Below are positions 17,241 through 27,623 of a stretch of DNA of 64,000 bases, one piece after another. Numbering within the stretch: the first letter of the stretch is position 1; each line of letters starts with the position of its first letter. The translations under genes and the position numbers were made by a program. Source of the DNA: Bacillus ectoiniformans (GTDB lineage: Bacteria > Bacillota > Bacilli > Bacillales > Domibacillaceae); assembly GCF_016908875.1 (NCBI RefSeq), contig NZ_JAFBES010000001.1, positions 124,001-188,000 of the forward strand, read 5' to 3'. The notes under the pieces are model-generated. The model had not been told where the DNA came from. It was given only the letters and a program-made list of their open reading frames with translations, and did no database searches.

Positions 17241-18593
17241 TTACTTCAGTCTATGCACCGCATCGATAAATATATCTCCTCGCTGTTCAAAAGTTTTATA
17301 TTGATCCCAGCTTGCGCATGCAGGAGACAATAAAATAACATCCCCCTCTTCCGACAAACCATAAGCTTCTTGGACCGCTTCATCCATCGTTTCCACTTGC
17401 ACAACCGACTGAATATCGGCCTGCCGCGCAGTCGCTGCAAGCTTTTCCGCTGTTTGGCCAAATGTAATTAACGCTTTGACATTTTTTAAATAAGGCACTA
17501 AATCATCAAATCCATTGCCCCGGTCTAAACCGCCAGCAAGCAGAATAGTCGGACTGCTAAAGGCCTGCAGTGCGCTTTTAGTTGCCAATGAATTGGTAGC
17601 TTTAGAGTCGTTATAGAATTTTCTTTCATTCAGTTTGCGCACATATTGAGTCCGGTGCTTCACGCCTGTAAAGCTCGTTAGCACAGCTGCCACTGCCTCA
17701 TTTGACAGACCGGCAAGCTTAACAGCAGAAACAGCCGCTAAAATGTTTTCAAGGTTGTGCTCTCCAGGCAGAACAATTTCATTGAGCGAAATCACTTCTT
17801 CACCTTGAAAATAAATGTGGCCATTCTTCACAGACGCACCTTGATCCAGCACATCCTTTGTAGAAAATGGAATTAACTTAGCTTTGGAGCCTTTAGCGAG
17901 CTCCATTAAATGACTTTGATCCGCATTGATAATTAAATAATCATCTTCTGTCTGATTTTTAGTGATATTCAATTTCGCTTTTGCATACTCACCAGCTGAA
18001 CCATGGTAGTCCAGGTGAGCTTCATATAAGTTGACGATAATAGCAATATGCGGACGGAAAGCATCTATGCCCATTAGCTGAAAAGAAGACAATTCAATGA
18101 CTACATGATCTTCTTCCGCAGCTTCTTGAACAACCTCGGAAGCTACTTCGCCAATATTTCCAGCTAAAATCGCTTTCTTCTTATCCGCCTCAAACATTTT
18201 GTGAATTAATGTTGTCGTGGTTGTTTTGCCGTTCGTGCCAGTAATCCCAATAAAAGGAGCTTCTGAAATTAAATAGGCAAGCTCAATTTCTGTTAACACA
18301 GGAATGCCGCGCTCCACCGCTCCATGAACGATCGGGTTTGAATAGGGAATTCCCGGGTTTTTCACGATCACTTCAAAGCCTTCCTCTAATAATTCGATCG
18401 GATGGCTTCCGCAGATGACCTTAATCCCTTGTTCAAGCAGTCCTTGAGCTTCAGGGTTTTCATTTAAAGATTTCATATCATTCACTGTGACAAATGCGCC
18501 AAGCTTATGCAAAAGCATCGCCGCACTGACTCCGCTTTTTGCCAACCCAAGAACGAGCACTTTTTTATGTTCAAAATTTTTTATATTTTTCAC
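17241..18593 (-). CDS. murD: UDP-N-acetylmuramoyl-L-alanine--D-glutamate ligase MurD
   Basis: ATP-dependent ligase that adds D-Glu to UDP-MurNAc-L-Ala. 450 residues: N-terminal Rossmann UDP-binding domain ([11 protein letters not shown]), central ATPase domain with P-loop [15 protein letters not shown] at about 115-130 and the EAHLDYHG motif, and C-terminal domain with the NDSKATN motif near residue 320. It follows mraY directly and is 81 bases from spoVE. Confidence 0.97.
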   Translation of the reverse strand: MKNIKNFEHKKVLVLGLAKSGVSAAMLLHKLGAFVTVNDMKSLNENPEAQGLLEQGIKVICGSHPIELLEEGFEVIVKNPGIPYSNPIVHGAVERGIPVLTEIELAYLISEAPFIGITGTNGKTTTTTLIHKMFEADKKKAILAGNIGEVASEVVQEAAEEDHVVIELSSFQLMGIDAFRPHIAIIVNLYEAHLDYHGSAGEYAKAKLNITKNQTEDDYLIINADQSHLMELAKGSKAKLIPFSTKDVLDQGASVKNGHIYFQGEEVISLNEIVLPGEHNLENILAAVSAVKLAGLSNEAVAAVLTSFTGVKHRTQYVRKLNERKFYNDSKATNSLATKSALQAFSSPTILLAGGLDRGNGFDDLVPYLKNVKALITFGQTAEKLAATARQADIQSVVQVETMDEAVQEAYGLSEEGDVILLSPACASWDQYKTFEQRGDIFIDAVHRLK

Positions 18594-19568
18594 TTAAATC
18601 CACACTCCGATATATATTCCGATGACGGCACAAATGACACCAACGGTCCAAAACGTAACGACTACTTTCCACTCAGACCAACCGCCCAGTTCAAAATGAT
18701 GATGCAGAGGGCTCATCCGAAAAATCCGCTTACCTGTCGTTTTAAATGAAGCCACCTGGAGAATAACAGAAAGAGTTTCCGCTACAAACACGGCTCCAAT
18801 AATCAGCAGCAAGAATTCAAACTTCGTCAATAATGAAATTGCTGCTATTGCTCCCCCTAGGGCAAGGGAGCCTGTATCTCCCATAAAGACTTTTGCCGGA
18901 TGGGCATTAAACACTAAAAACCCTAGGACAGCGCCAACTACCGCAAAGGAGAAAATCGCTGTTTCATCCATTCCCTTACTCCAAGCAAGGACAGCGTAAG
19001 CACCAAACGCAACAGCCGCTGCGCCAGACACTAATCCATCAAGTCCATCTGTTAAATTGACGGCATTCGAGAAGCCCACCAGCCAAAAAATGATGAAGAC
19101 CGCATAGAGAACACCTAAATCAAATGTAATGTTTGTCAGCGGAATCGCCAGTTCAGTTGAAAGATTATTTTGTGAATAAATCCAGTAAAAAACAATAGAA
19201 ATTAAAATCTGTCCAAACAGCTTTTGTTTAGACGTAAGGCCTAAGTTGCGCTTCATGACTACTTTAATAAAATCATCTAAGAAACCAAGAATTCCAAATC
19301 CAACCGTAACAAGCAACAACAAAAAGGTTTCCGTGCCGATTTGTGCATAGATCTGCACCATGAACAGCGTAGTAATCAGGATGGAAAGCAAGATCACAAT
19401 ACCGCCCATCGTTGGTGTTCCTGATTTCTTTTGATGAGATTCAGGCCCTTCTTCACGAATGCTTTGTCCGAATTTCAACCTTCTTAAAAAAGGGATGAAC
19501 ATGGGCGCTACAGCTACCGTGATTAAAAAAGATACAACCATTGTTAATAAGACATCTCTTTCAAGCAT
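18594..19568 (-). CDS. mraY: Phospho-MurNAc-pentapeptide translocase MraY
   Basis: Ten-helix membrane enzyme that moves phospho-MurNAc-pentapeptide onto undecaprenyl phosphate to make lipid I. I use the ATG at 19568, giving 324 residues ([14 protein letters not shown]); it lies one base after the murE stop. Longer frames run into murE. Catalytic aspartates are in GFLDDFIKV and NLTDGLDGL, and the HHHFE motif is near the C-terminus. [13 protein letters not shown] is the first cytoplasmic loop. Confidence 0.97.
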   Translation of the reverse strand: MLERDVLLTMVVSFLITVAVAPMFIPFLRRLKFGQSIREEGPESHQKKSGTPTMGGIVILLSILITTLFMVQIYAQIGTETFLLLLVTVGFGILGFLDDFIKVVMKRNLGLTSKQKLFGQILISIVFYWIYSQNNLSTELAIPLTNITFDLGVLYAVFIIFWLVGFSNAVNLTDGLDGLVSGAAAVAFGAYAVLAWSKGMDETAIFSFAVVGAVLGFLVFNAHPAKVFMGDTGSLALGGAIAAISLLTKFEFLLLIIGAVFVAETLSVILQVASFKTTGKRIFRMSPLHHHFELGGWSEWKVVVTFWTVGVICAVIGIYIGVWI

Positions 19569-19569
19569 A

Positions 19570-21048
19570 TTATTTCTCCTCTTTTTTCCGGCTGTCAAGA
19601 GCCTCTTTCGCAACCGCCCGATCATCGAATTCGAGCACTTCATCACCAATAATTTGGTAGGTTTCATGACCTTTGCCTGCAATGACTACGACGTCTCCAG
19701 ATTTCGCCTGACTGACAGCGCGATGTATGGCTTCTTTACGGTCTATTATAACTTCGTACTCTTTGCCCTCTACACCTGCTTCCATGTCCTGTAAAATAAC
19801 AGCAGGGTCCTCGCTTCTTGGGTTATCAGAGGTAAAGATCGGATGGCTCGCATGCTCACAGGCTGCTTGTGCCATTAATGGACGCTTCGTTCGATCACGA
19901 TCTCCCCCGCAGCCAACAACGGCGAACACATTTCCTTTTGTTAATGGCTGAACGGTCTTTAGCACGTTGATCAGACTATCCGGAGTATGCGCGTAATCGA
20001 CAACGACTGCGAAACCTTGATCATTCGAAACAAGCTCAAAGCGGCCGTCTACACCTTTAATTTCCTTAATAGCTGATAAGATAATGCTCATTTCAATCCC
20101 TGATGCATAGGCAGCAGCAATAGCGGCCAGCGTATTATATACGTTAAACTTCCCGGCAAGCTGAGTAGTCACTTTCACTTGTCCATCTGGATATCTCAAA
20201 TTAAACACAGTTCCTTTTGCCGTTAACTCTATTTGATTCGCATGGAACATGGCCTCTTGATCAATGCCGTATGTCACAATATGAGCCGCTGTTTGTTTTT
20301 TGTAAACTGCGGTCGCTTCATCATCTGCATTAAAAACAGCAAACTTAGGCTCCGACGGCTGATACGTATTCCCAAGCTGAGCAAACAAGAGTCCTTTCGC
20401 CTGGCGATACTCATCCATCGTTTTATGATAATCCAAATGATCCTGCGTTAAATTTGTAAACACAGCCACATTATAATCACAGCCAAGAACCCGCCCTTCT
20501 GTCAACGCATGAGAAGACACTTCCATGACCGCCGTTGTAACGTTCTTGTCTTTCATTTGCTTAAATGTTTTTTGAAGTGTTAAGCTCTCAGGCGTCGTAT
20601 TCTTTGTATCTATTTTTTCTTCACCGATTTTCATATACATCGTACCGATTAGCCCTGTTTTTTCACCAGCTGCTGTGAAGATCTCACTGATTAAATGACT
20701 AGTCGTCGTCTTGCCGTTTGTGCCAGTAATCCCTATCAGGTTCATGGCATGCGTAGGTGATCCATAAAAAGAATCGGCAAGCGGCGCCATCGCCCGTTTC
20801 GTATCAGGCACATAAATAACTGGAGCGCCTGTCACCTCTACCTCCCGCTCCGCTAGAATCGCTTTCGCTCCTCGATTAACAGCTTCCTGTGCGGCCGTAT
20901 GGCCATCAAACGTATATCCTTTAATACAAATAAACAGCGCACCTTCATCCACTAAACGGTGATCATTCTCTATGGCTGAAATAACAGGGTTTTCTTCCCC
21001 TGCCATTTGATAAAAAGGCAATGATTGCAATAAATCCAACAATTCCAT
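19570..21048 (-). CDS. murE: UDP-MurNAc-tripeptide synthetase MurE (meso-DAP adding)
   Basis: Adds meso-diaminopimelate to UDP-MurNAc-L-Ala-D-Glu. 492 residues with the P-loop [15 protein letters not shown] at about 107-121. The substrate-specificity motif is DNPR (SDNPRSEDP, about residue 407), which marks a meso-DAP ligase rather than a lysine ligase. The carbamylated lysine region is [10 protein letters not shown] (as [10 protein letters not shown]). The 236-base gap to spoVD contains a weak terminator. Confidence 0.97.
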   Translation of the reverse strand: MELLDLLQSLPFYQMAGEENPVISAIENDHRLVDEGALFICIKGYTFDGHTAAQEAVNRGAKAILAEREVEVTGAPVIYVPDTKRAMAPLADSFYGSPTHAMNLIGITGTNGKTTTSHLISEIFTAAGEKTGLIGTMYMKIGEEKIDTKNTTPESLTLQKTFKQMKDKNVTTAVMEVSSHALTEGRVLGCDYNVAVFTNLTQDHLDYHKTMDEYRQAKGLLFAQLGNTYQPSEPKFAVFNADDEATAVYKKQTAAHIVTYGIDQEAMFHANQIELTAKGTVFNLRYPDGQVKVTTQLAGKFNVYNTLAAIAAAYASGIEMSIILSAIKEIKGVDGRFELVSNDQGFAVVVDYAHTPDSLINVLKTVQPLTKGNVFAVVGCGGDRDRTKRPLMAQAACEHASHPIFTSDNPRSEDPAVILQDMEAGVEGKEYEVIIDRKEAIHRAVSQAKSGDVVVIAGKGHETYQIIGDEVLEFDDRAVAKEALDSRKKEEK

Positions 21049-21229
21049 TCTTGTCAGTCCCTTCCACTACAGAACATATGTATTTTCCTCAATTAAATTA
21101 CTTTATTATTTTATCTAAAATAACAAATAGATGCGACTTCTTTTCCAAGACACACAACGACCATGTTATCACAATTTCAATCTTTTGCATGATTTTTTTG
21201 TCTTATTTTCCATCGTTTTATTGATAAAA

Positions 21230-21267
21230 CGAAAACACCTGCCCGCAATATTAACGAGTAGGTGTCG
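21230..21267 (-). terminator. Possible weak terminator after spoVD
   Basis: On the minus strand ACACCTACTCG...GCGGGCAGGTGTTTT forms an imperfect stem followed by TTTTC. It would partly separate spoVD from murE. Confidence 0.4.
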
Positions 21268-21284
21268 ATCATGTCGTATTATTT

Positions 21285-23201
21285 TTAATTTAAATAGACT
21301 CTAATTGTTGAGCCTACCTCCACTTTCGTTCCAGCAGCCGGCGACTGCTTGAACACTTTATCTCCATCACCAGAGGATTGAAGTTTCAGCTCAAATAGCT
21401 GCTGTGTCAATTCTTTCTTCGTTAATCCTTCTAAGTTCGGCACTTCCACAATTTGCGGATCATTCCATTGTGTTTCTTTTTCTATTTGCTTCGCTCGAGG
21501 CTTGACGTTCAGCACCTGCAAGCTATCCTCTAGAATTTTCCCAACAATTGGAGCAGCAACTGTTCCGCCAAACTGAATGGTTCCTTTTGGGTTATCAACA
21601 GCTGTATAGACAACGATTTGCGGGTCATCTGCCGGTGCCATGCCAATAAATGAAACGATATGATTATTTTCTAAATAACGGCCATCCTTCGCTTTTTGCG
21701 CCGTACCTGTTTTTCCTCCTACTCGATACCCTTCCACAAATGCGTTTCTTCCTGTTCCTTTCGCTACTACACTTTCAAGCGCCGTCCGTATTTGTTTCGA
21801 TGTCTCAGGTGAGATCACTCTGCGTTTGGCAATAGGCGATTTCCGCTTGACTACTTCTCCCGTTATAGGATCAATCAATTCTTTTGCCACATACGGCTGG
21901 TAAAGAATCCCTCCATTTACCGCAGCAGACACAGCGGCTACTTGCTGAATCGGCGTCACTGCCACCCCTTGTCCAAAAGCGGTTGTTGCCTGTTCAACCG
22001 GACCTACACGCTTTATATCAAATAATATCCCTCTTCCTTCCCCCTGCAGGTCAATGCCAGTCTTTTCTCCGAATCCAAACTTTCGTATATAATCAAACAG
22101 CTTTTCTTTTCCCAATCTCTCCCCTAACTCCACAAACCCCGGGTTGCATGAATTTTCTACGACTTCAAGAAAGGACTGATGCCCATGGCCGCCTTTTTTC
22201 CAGCACCGAAGTCTTGCTCCCCCCACTTCCACAGCGCCTGGATCATGGAAATGGTCTTTATGCAAGTCCACTTTATTCTCCTCAAGAGCTGCCGCTAAAG
22301 TAATAATTTTAAAAGTAGACCCCGGCTCATATGTACTCCATATAGGGAGGTTCCGGTTGAACACATCGGGAGAAGCTTGTTGAAAATTCTCCGGAGAAAA
22401 TGATGGCCTGCTTGCCATGGCAAGGATTTCCCCATTATTTGGATTCATCGCAATGGCGATCGCTCCATCTGGCTGATACTTGGCTTCTGCCAAATCTAAC
22501 TCTCTTTCTACGATCGTTTGCACTTTAGAATCAATCGTCAATTTCAAATCAAGTCCATCTACAGGAGGCGCATAGCCATCTGCCATTTGTGGCATCCTTT
22601 GCCCTTTGGCATCAGAAAAGAATCTCATAGATCCTTTATCACCGCTTAGTTCCTTGTCGTAATATGCTTCTAGACCCATCAGTCCTTGGTTATCAATACC
22701 TGCAAAACCAAGCACATGAGCCAGGTTCTTGCCAAATGGGTAATGTCTTTTGGAATCTTCCGCAATATAGATTCCCTCAATCCCAAGCTTCCTCACTTCT
22801 TCCGCTTTTTCAAACGTAATCTTCCGGCCTTCAGGATGGATTCTTTCAATAGAAGATTTTTTAGTTATGTGCATATAGGCCTTTTTTTCTGTCATATTTA
22901 GTACAGCTGCCAGTTTTTTAGCCGCCTCTTCCGGATTTTTAATTTGACGCGGCACCACATACACAGTCGGGGCACTCTTATTAGAAGCCAGCGCTACTCC
23001 GTTTCGATCCGTGATCTTTCCTCTCTCAGGTTCAAAGGGTATATTTCGGCTCCATAAATCTTTTGCTTTATCGGTCAAATTGTCTCCGAGGGCAAACTGA
23101 ACATAGCCTAGCCGGAAAGCAATAACTGAGAAGATGAATAAACCTGCCAATAAAATAAAGATCAGTCTTTTTCTGACTGTCACGGTTGATACTCTTTTCA
23201 T
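21285..23201 (-). CDS. spoVD: Stage V sporulation protein D (class B PBP)
   Basis: 638-residue class B penicillin-binding protein (transpeptidase) needed for spore cortex. One N-terminal transmembrane helix (about 12-33), a PBP dimer domain, then the transpeptidase domain with active-site SxxK in EPGSTFKII, the SxN motif in VENSCNPGF and KTGTAQ. One PASTA domain lies at the C-terminus (EVPNLEGLTKKEL). The lone PASTA domain and position after pbpB mark it as SpoVD. A sigma-E promoter lies upstream. Confidence 0.95.
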   Translation of the reverse strand: MKRVSTVTVRKRLIFILLAGLFIFSVIAFRLGYVQFALGDNLTDKAKDLWSRNIPFEPERGKITDRNGVALASNKSAPTVYVVPRQIKNPEEAAKKLAAVLNMTEKKAYMHITKKSSIERIHPEGRKITFEKAEEVRKLGIEGIYIAEDSKRHYPFGKNLAHVLGFAGIDNQGLMGLEAYYDKELSGDKGSMRFFSDAKGQRMPQMADGYAPPVDGLDLKLTIDSKVQTIVERELDLAEAKYQPDGAIAIAMNPNNGEILAMASRPSFSPENFQQASPDVFNRNLPIWSTYEPGSTFKIITLAAALEENKVDLHKDHFHDPGAVEVGGARLRCWKKGGHGHQSFLEVVENSCNPGFVELGERLGKEKLFDYIRKFGFGEKTGIDLQGEGRGILFDIKRVGPVEQATTAFGQGVAVTPIQQVAAVSAAVNGGILYQPYVAKELIDPITGEVVKRKSPIAKRRVISPETSKQIRTALESVVAKGTGRNAFVEGYRVGGKTGTAQKAKDGRYLENNHIVSFIGMAPADDPQIVVYTAVDNPKGTIQFGGTVAAPIVGKILEDSLQVLNVKPRAKQIEKETQWNDPQIVEVPNLEGLTKKELTQQLFELKLQSSGDGDKVFKQSPAAGTKVEVGSTIRVYLN

Positions 23202-23230
23202 CTTGTCCCTCCTTCCACTCTCTCTTGTCC

Positions 23231-23258
23231 AATATATGCCCAGAAAAAAACAATATGA
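23231..23258 (-). promoter_or_regulatory. Sigma-E promoter of spoVD
   Basis: On the minus strand TCATATT (23258-23252), 13 bases, CATATATT (23238-23231). The -35 fits the sigma-E consensus KMATATT and the -10 differs from CATACAnT mainly at one position. spoVD is a known mother-cell sigma-E gene in B. subtilis. Confidence 0.65.
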
Positions 23259-23262
23259 AAAA

Positions 23263-23295
23263 AAGAAAGCTGCGCATTGGCAGCTTTCTTATTGT
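23263..23295 (-). terminator. Terminator at the end of pbpB
   Basis: On the minus strand AAGAAAGCTGC (23290-23280), 6-base loop, GCAGCTTTCTT (23273-23263) followed by T residues. It overlaps the pbpB stop codon and stops vegetative read-through into spoVD. Confidence 0.85.
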
Positions 23296-25562
23296 TCATT
23301 TTCTTCAACGGATTCCGAGTCTTGTTCTTTCGGAAGATCGGTTTCGGTTTCTTTTTCATTTTCTATTTGCTGTTTCTTTAATTCTTCTTCCTTCTTTTGT
23401 TTTTCCAGCATGATTTCTTTTTGTCCAGCTAGCGAAATAATCAGCTTATGATCCTTTTTCAGCGGAGCATCCGGTTTGATGTTTTGCCTGATGACATATC
23501 CTTCACCTGAATAGCTGACTTTTAAATCAGCGACTTTCGCTACCTTCATGACATCTCGGAGCGACCAGCCTTCAATGTTCGGCATCGTGGCTGAACCAGT
23601 TGTTTTTATGATGATTTTTTCTCCCTGCAGCAAACTTCCATCAACTGAAGGCAGCTGGCTCTCTATTTCTTTGCCTTTTCCTATTACAATAGGATTCAAG
23701 CCTTTTGCTCGAAGTTTTTTTACAGTCTCCTCGGTATTTTCTCCCTGAAGATCTTTAATTTTAATGACTTTTTTCGTAATGGACTGCTGCGGTTTAATAT
23801 TCAAATACTGCAGACTGTTTTTCATAACAGGGTTGAATATTTTAGATACCGGTGCTGAACCTGATTCTCCTTTAAGGTGCGGCTGAGCCACTGCTACATA
23901 CATAATGAGCTGAGGATCATCTTTTGGAGCCATTCCTAAGAAAGAAAAGGCATAGTTATTTACGCCGGTCATATACTTGCCGTCAGGGCCCGCTATTTGT
24001 GCGGTTCCTGTCTTTCCTGCTACCTCGTAGCCTTGAATTTGATAAGGTCTTCCTGTTCCATGTTCAGACGATACAACCGTTCCAAGGATATCGCGGACCT
24101 GTTTCGCCGTGTCTTTTGAAATTGGCTCTCCAACCACTTCAGGTGTGGTATCTTGAATGGGTTTTTTCGTCCGATCATCGACAACTTTATCAATAATGAA
24201 TGGTTTCATCATTTTACCGTCATTCGCAACAGATGAAGCTGCCTGCACAAGCTGCAGCGGAGTAGTGCTTGTCCCTTGGCCAAATGACGTAGTAACCTGT
24301 TCAATTGGATAGCGGTACAAAATGCTTCCTTTCGCTTCATTCGGCAGGCGGATGCCCGTTTGTTTGCCAAAATGAAAGTCTTCTAAATACTGCCTGAAGA
24401 CATCAGGACCCATTTTTTCAAGCAGATTGGCCATCGCTACATTGGACGAACGCTGCACTCCTTCTAAATAGGTAATGTCTCCCCAGCCTCGTCCCCCATT
24501 ATGGTCACGAATGGACCCAGAACCAACCTTATAACGACCGGACTTATACATCGCATTGGGATTAAAGACTCCTTCTTCAATGGCTGCGGCCAATGTGAAG
24601 ATCTTCATCGTAGACCCTGGCTCGAAGGAATAAGCTGTTAAATCATTGTTCCAGTTATCCCCAAGCCCTTCCTTCGTTGACGGGTGAAAAGAAGGCCTTT
24701 GGCTCATAGCCAAAATCTTGCCTGTATCTGCTTCTGCTACCACAGCAAAAGCTTTTCCTGGTTTGTATTGTTTCTCTACTTCATTTAAAGAGTCTTCTAA
24801 AAATGTCTGGATTTTAGAATCGATCGTTAAATAGACATGATCTCCGTTATCGGGTTCTTCAATCATCTCTTTCTTATTAGGAAGGAGATAGCCCCACAGA
24901 TCGCTCTTATACTGAATCTTTCCGTCTTTTCCCTTTAAATATTTTTCATACGTTTTTTCAATGCCCATTTGGCCTTTTGTTTCATGAATGACTTTACCAT
25001 CTTTCTTTTCTTCCAGCTTTTGTGTAAAGCCGATTAAGTGCGAAGCAAATTTCCCATTTGGATAAAATCTTTTGGAATCTCTAATAAAGATAATTCCCGG
25101 CAGTTTTTCTTCCTCTATTTTCCGTTTGACACTATTAGACAAATCACGGCCTGCCGAACCGAACTCCACTTGAAACGCCTTTTTCTTCAAGTTTTCTTCA
25201 ATATCTTGTTCATCCATATCTAAATACTTAGCGAGCACATCCGCGGTTTTTTCTGGATCGACCACGTGCTTTGGCTTTTTAGGATTGGTTGTCATCGACG
25301 GACTTAAAATAGCGGCAATTGTAAAGGAACTTGTATCTTCGGCAATGACCTGGCCATGCTGGTCATAGATATTCCCTCGCTTAGCTTCTAAAACATCCGT
25401 TTTTAAGTATTTTTGAAGCGCTTCATTTTTTAATGAGTGACCGTCTGCCTGGCCGGTTATTTGGATATAGACAAAACGCATTAATAAGACAAAAAAGAGC
25501 AACGCGAATATTGAGAATAATATCGCTGCTCCTTTTTTCATATTCTTTCTATTTTGGTTCAT
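23289..25562 (-). CDS. pbpB: Penicillin-binding protein 2B (division transpeptidase)
   Basis: 757-residue class B PBP, the septal transpeptidase working with FtsW. A transmembrane helix spans about 10-32; the transpeptidase domain carries SxxK in EPGSTMKIF, SxN in RSSNVAM and KTGTAQ. Two C-terminal PASTA repeats (IKDLQGENTEETVK and MPNIEGWSLRDV) are followed by a strongly charged Lys/Glu tail. The ATG overlaps the ftsL stop by four bases, so the two are translationally coupled. Confidence 0.96.
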   Translation of the reverse strand: MNQNRKNMKKGAAILFSIFALLFFVLLMRFVYIQITGQADGHSLKNEALQKYLKTDVLEAKRGNIYDQHGQVIAEDTSSFTIAAILSPSMTTNPKKPKHVVDPEKTADVLAKYLDMDEQDIEENLKKKAFQVEFGSAGRDLSNSVKRKIEEEKLPGIIFIRDSKRFYPNGKFASHLIGFTQKLEEKKDGKVIHETKGQMGIEKTYEKYLKGKDGKIQYKSDLWGYLLPNKKEMIEEPDNGDHVYLTIDSKIQTFLEDSLNEVEKQYKPGKAFAVVAEADTGKILAMSQRPSFHPSTKEGLGDNWNNDLTAYSFEPGSTMKIFTLAAAIEEGVFNPNAMYKSGRYKVGSGSIRDHNGGRGWGDITYLEGVQRSSNVAMANLLEKMGPDVFRQYLEDFHFGKQTGIRLPNEAKGSILYRYPIEQVTTSFGQGTSTTPLQLVQAASSVANDGKMMKPFIIDKVVDDRTKKPIQDTTPEVVGEPISKDTAKQVRDILGTVVSSEHGTGRPYQIQGYEVAGKTGTAQIAGPDGKYMTGVNNYAFSFLGMAPKDDPQLIMYVAVAQPHLKGESGSAPVSKIFNPVMKNSLQYLNIKPQQSITKKVIKIKDLQGENTEETVKKLRAKGLNPIVIGKGKEIESQLPSVDGSLLQGEKIIIKTTGSATMPNIEGWSLRDVMKVAKVADLKVSYSGEGYVIRQNIKPDAPLKKDHKLIISLAGQKEIMLEKQKKEEELKKQQIENEKETETDLPKEQDSESVEENEQ

Positions 25563-25915
25563 TGAGGCTGCACAACCTTAACATTTTGTTCACTTAAGTT
25601 CAGACCTAGTTCCTTTGCGCGTTTCCATATCTTTTCATATGTACTTTCTTCACTGATTTGAACTTTCAGGTCATGATTTATTTTTTCTTGATCTTTAATT
25701 TGAACCTCTACATCTTGAATTTGTTTATTCGTTTCGTAAATCGCCGCTTCCGTCGAAACAATCTTTGCACCCATAAAACAAATCATAAAACTAAAAACTA
25801 GAAATAGAATTTTTTCCCCAGGAGTAAACCAACGTTTTTTTAATTTCTGCTTTTTTGGTGGCGACAGCCGCTCCGCTTCAGGCATTAGCGGCTGCGTTTT
25901 TGCTAAATTGCTCAT
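25559..25915 (-). CDS. ftsL: Cell division protein FtsL
   Basis: 118-residue bitopic membrane protein, unstable divisome component partnering DivIB and DivIC. Basic cytoplasmic N-terminus (PPKKQKLKKRW), one transmembrane helix at about 34-53, then an extracytoplasmic leucine-zipper-like coiled coil (IYETNKQIQDVEVQIKDQE). Sequence conservation in the family is low, but length, topology and the rsmH-ftsL-pbpB order are decisive. Confidence 0.93.
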   Translation of the reverse strand: MSNLAKTQPLMPEAERLSPPKKQKLKKRWFTPGEKILFLVFSFMICFMGAKIVSTEAAIYETNKQIQDVEVQIKDQEKINHDLKVQISEESTYEKIWKRAKELGLNLSEQNVKVVQPQ

Positions 25916-25935
25916 TTTCTCCCCCCGTTATCTCA

Positions 25936-26874
25936 TCACTTTATTTTCTCTGCAATTCGTAATTTCGCTGATCTCGCTCGGTTATTTATAGCAAGTTCCT
26001 CTTCTGATGGCAGGATTGGTTTTCTTGTAACCAGCTTTAAATCCGGCTGGTATTCTTCTGGTATAATCGGAAGTCCTGGCGGAAGCTCAGGCCCGCTGCT
26101 CGCTTCTTTAAAGATGGTTTTACAAATTCGATCTTCTAAAGAATGGAAGGTGATGACACTAATTCGTCCTTTTGGGTGCAACAGGTCAATGGAATCCTTT
26201 AAAGACTGTTTAAACACACCCAGTTCATCATTCACCGCAATCCGGATCGCCTGAAATACCCGCTTTGCCGGATGGCCTCCTTTTCTTCTTGCCGGTGCAG
26301 GAATTCCTTCCTTAATCAGCTCCACTAATTGACTTGTCGTTTCAATGGGAGCAACGGCCCGGGCCGCCTCAATTTTTCGAGCGATCTGCTTAGAGAATTT
26401 CTCTTCCCCATATTGAAAAAATATCCTCACGAGATCTTCATACGCCCAATGATTGACGACATCATACGCACTTACCCCGCCAGTTAGATCCATTCTCATA
26501 TCGAGCGGAGCATCGTGGTGGTAGCTAAACCCTCTTTCTGGCGTGTCCAGCTGGGGCGAAGAAACACCCAAATCGTACAAAATTCCATCTACTTTTTCTA
26601 CACCAAGCTTCTGGAGCTCTTCTTTAATGAATTGAAAGTTGCTTTTAATAAACGTCACTCGATCGCCAAAACGCGATAAACGCTCACTCGCATGTTTTAA
26701 AGCTGTTTCATCTTGGTCGAATGCATACAGTTTCCCGTCCTCATTCAGCTGGGATAGGAGATATTCACTATGTCCCGCACCGCCAAGTGTACAATCTACA
26801 TATACACCATCCGGACGAATGTTCAAACCATCGACCGTTTCTTTCAGTAACACTGTTGTATGTTCAAAATTCAT
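25936..26874 (-). CDS. rsmH: 16S rRNA (cytosine1402-N4)-methyltransferase RsmH (MraW)
   Basis: S-adenosylmethionine-dependent methyltransferase for N4 of C1402 in 16S rRNA. 312 residues; the SAM-binding motif [15 protein letters not shown] is at about 26-40, [12 protein letters not shown] near 100-110, and ISFHS-type motif [12 protein letters not shown] near 240. The start follows mraZ by 23 bases, the canonical first two genes of the cluster. Confidence 0.97.
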   Translation of the reverse strand: MNFEHTTVLLKETVDGLNIRPDGVYVDCTLGGAGHSEYLLSQLNEDGKLYAFDQDETALKHASERLSRFGDRVTFIKSNFQFIKEELQKLGVEKVDGILYDLGVSSPQLDTPERGFSYHHDAPLDMRMDLTGGVSAYDVVNHWAYEDLVRIFFQYGEEKFSKQIARKIEAARAVAPIETTSQLVELIKEGIPAPARRKGGHPAKRVFQAIRIAVNDELGVFKQSLKDSIDLLHPKGRISVITFHSLEDRICKTIFKEASSGPELPPGLPIIPEEYQPDLKLVTRKPILPSEEELAINNRARSAKLRIAEKIK

Positions 26875-26897
26875 CTGTCACCATTCCAATCAAATCC

Positions 26898-27329
26898 TTA
26901 AATGTCAAAGTCGATCATGTTTTCAGCAATTTCTGAGAATGACTCTTCTGATTTCATGAAGTAATCTTCCCATATAGATTTATCCCAAATTTCTATCCGG
27001 TTAGATACGCCAAGGATGATACACTCTTTCTCAAGCTTCGCATAGCTGAGAAGAGTGGAAGGGATGTTAATCCTCCCTTGTTTATCTAGTTCACAATCAC
27101 TAGCTCCGGAAAAGAAGAATCTTATAAAAGCACGGGCATCTTTTTTAGTGAGCGGCAGCGCCTTCATTTTATCCTCAAGCACTTTCCACTCGTTCATAGG
27201 GTATCCAAACAGACATTGATCTAAGCCTCTGGTCAACACAAAAGATTCACCTAAGTGCTCTCTCAGTTTAGCAGGGATGATTAAACGTCCTTTAGCATCT
27301 ACATTATGCTGATACTCACCCATGAACAT
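26898..27329 (-). CDS. mraZ: Transcriptional regulator MraZ
   Basis: AbrB-fold DNA-binding protein that regulates its own operon. I choose the ATG at 27329 (143 residues, [19 protein letters not shown]), as in B. subtilis; the longer frame to 27374 runs through the operator repeats. Two tandem SpoVT/AbrB-like halves carry the [14 protein letters not shown] and [13 protein letters not shown] signatures. No strong ribosome site is visible (only GGGG about eight bases upstream). A MraZ-type repeat operator lies just upstream. Confidence 0.95.
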   Translation of the reverse strand: MFMGEYQHNVDAKGRLIIPAKLREHLGESFVLTRGLDQCLFGYPMNEWKVLEDKMKALPLTKKDARAFIRFFFSGASDCELDKQGRINIPSTLLSYAKLEKECIILGVSNRIEIWDKSIWEDYFMKSEESFSEIAENMIDFDI

Positions 27330-27337
27330 AGCCAATA

Positions 27338-27383
27338 CCCCACTTTCTCCCCTAACTGTACCACATCCCCCCACTTTTCTCCA
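27338..27383 (-). promoter_or_regulatory. MraZ operator: TGGGG-like boxes every 10 bases
   Basis: On the minus strand TGGAG (27383-27379), TGGGG (27373-27369), TGGTA (27363-27359) and AGGGG (27353-27349) occur at exact 10-base steps, followed by TGGGG at 27342-27338. MraZ proteins are known to bind repeats of TGGGN spaced by five bases in front of mraZ. The boxes lie 9-54 bases before the start codon, so binding could affect both transcription and translation start. I could not place a confident -35/-10 in 27384-27590. Confidence 0.7.
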
Positions 27384-27593
27384 CTCTTTTCATTTCGGCT
27401 TTTTATGATCTTTTCCCTTTATCTATAAGGATTTTTTCTTCCTTTTATTTCGCTAATAAGCATCATTTTACTAACGATTTCTACAGCACTAGAATCAAAG
27501 TGCCTCGCAGTATGTCTAAATGACCACAAACAAAGCGTAATTCAAAAAATTGTCACCTTTCCTATGAAATTTGTATCATTTTGACACAAAAAA

Positions 27594-27618
27594 ATAGCCG
27601 CAAACTGTGTGCGGCTAT
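27594..27618 (-). terminator. Terminator after bshC
   Basis: On the minus strand ATAGCCGCA, 7-base loop, TGCGGCTAT, then seven T. A second dyad, TTTGTATCA/TGACACAAA with one mismatch, lies just beyond at about 27570-27590. Confidence 0.82.
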
Positions 27619-27623
27619 CCTGC

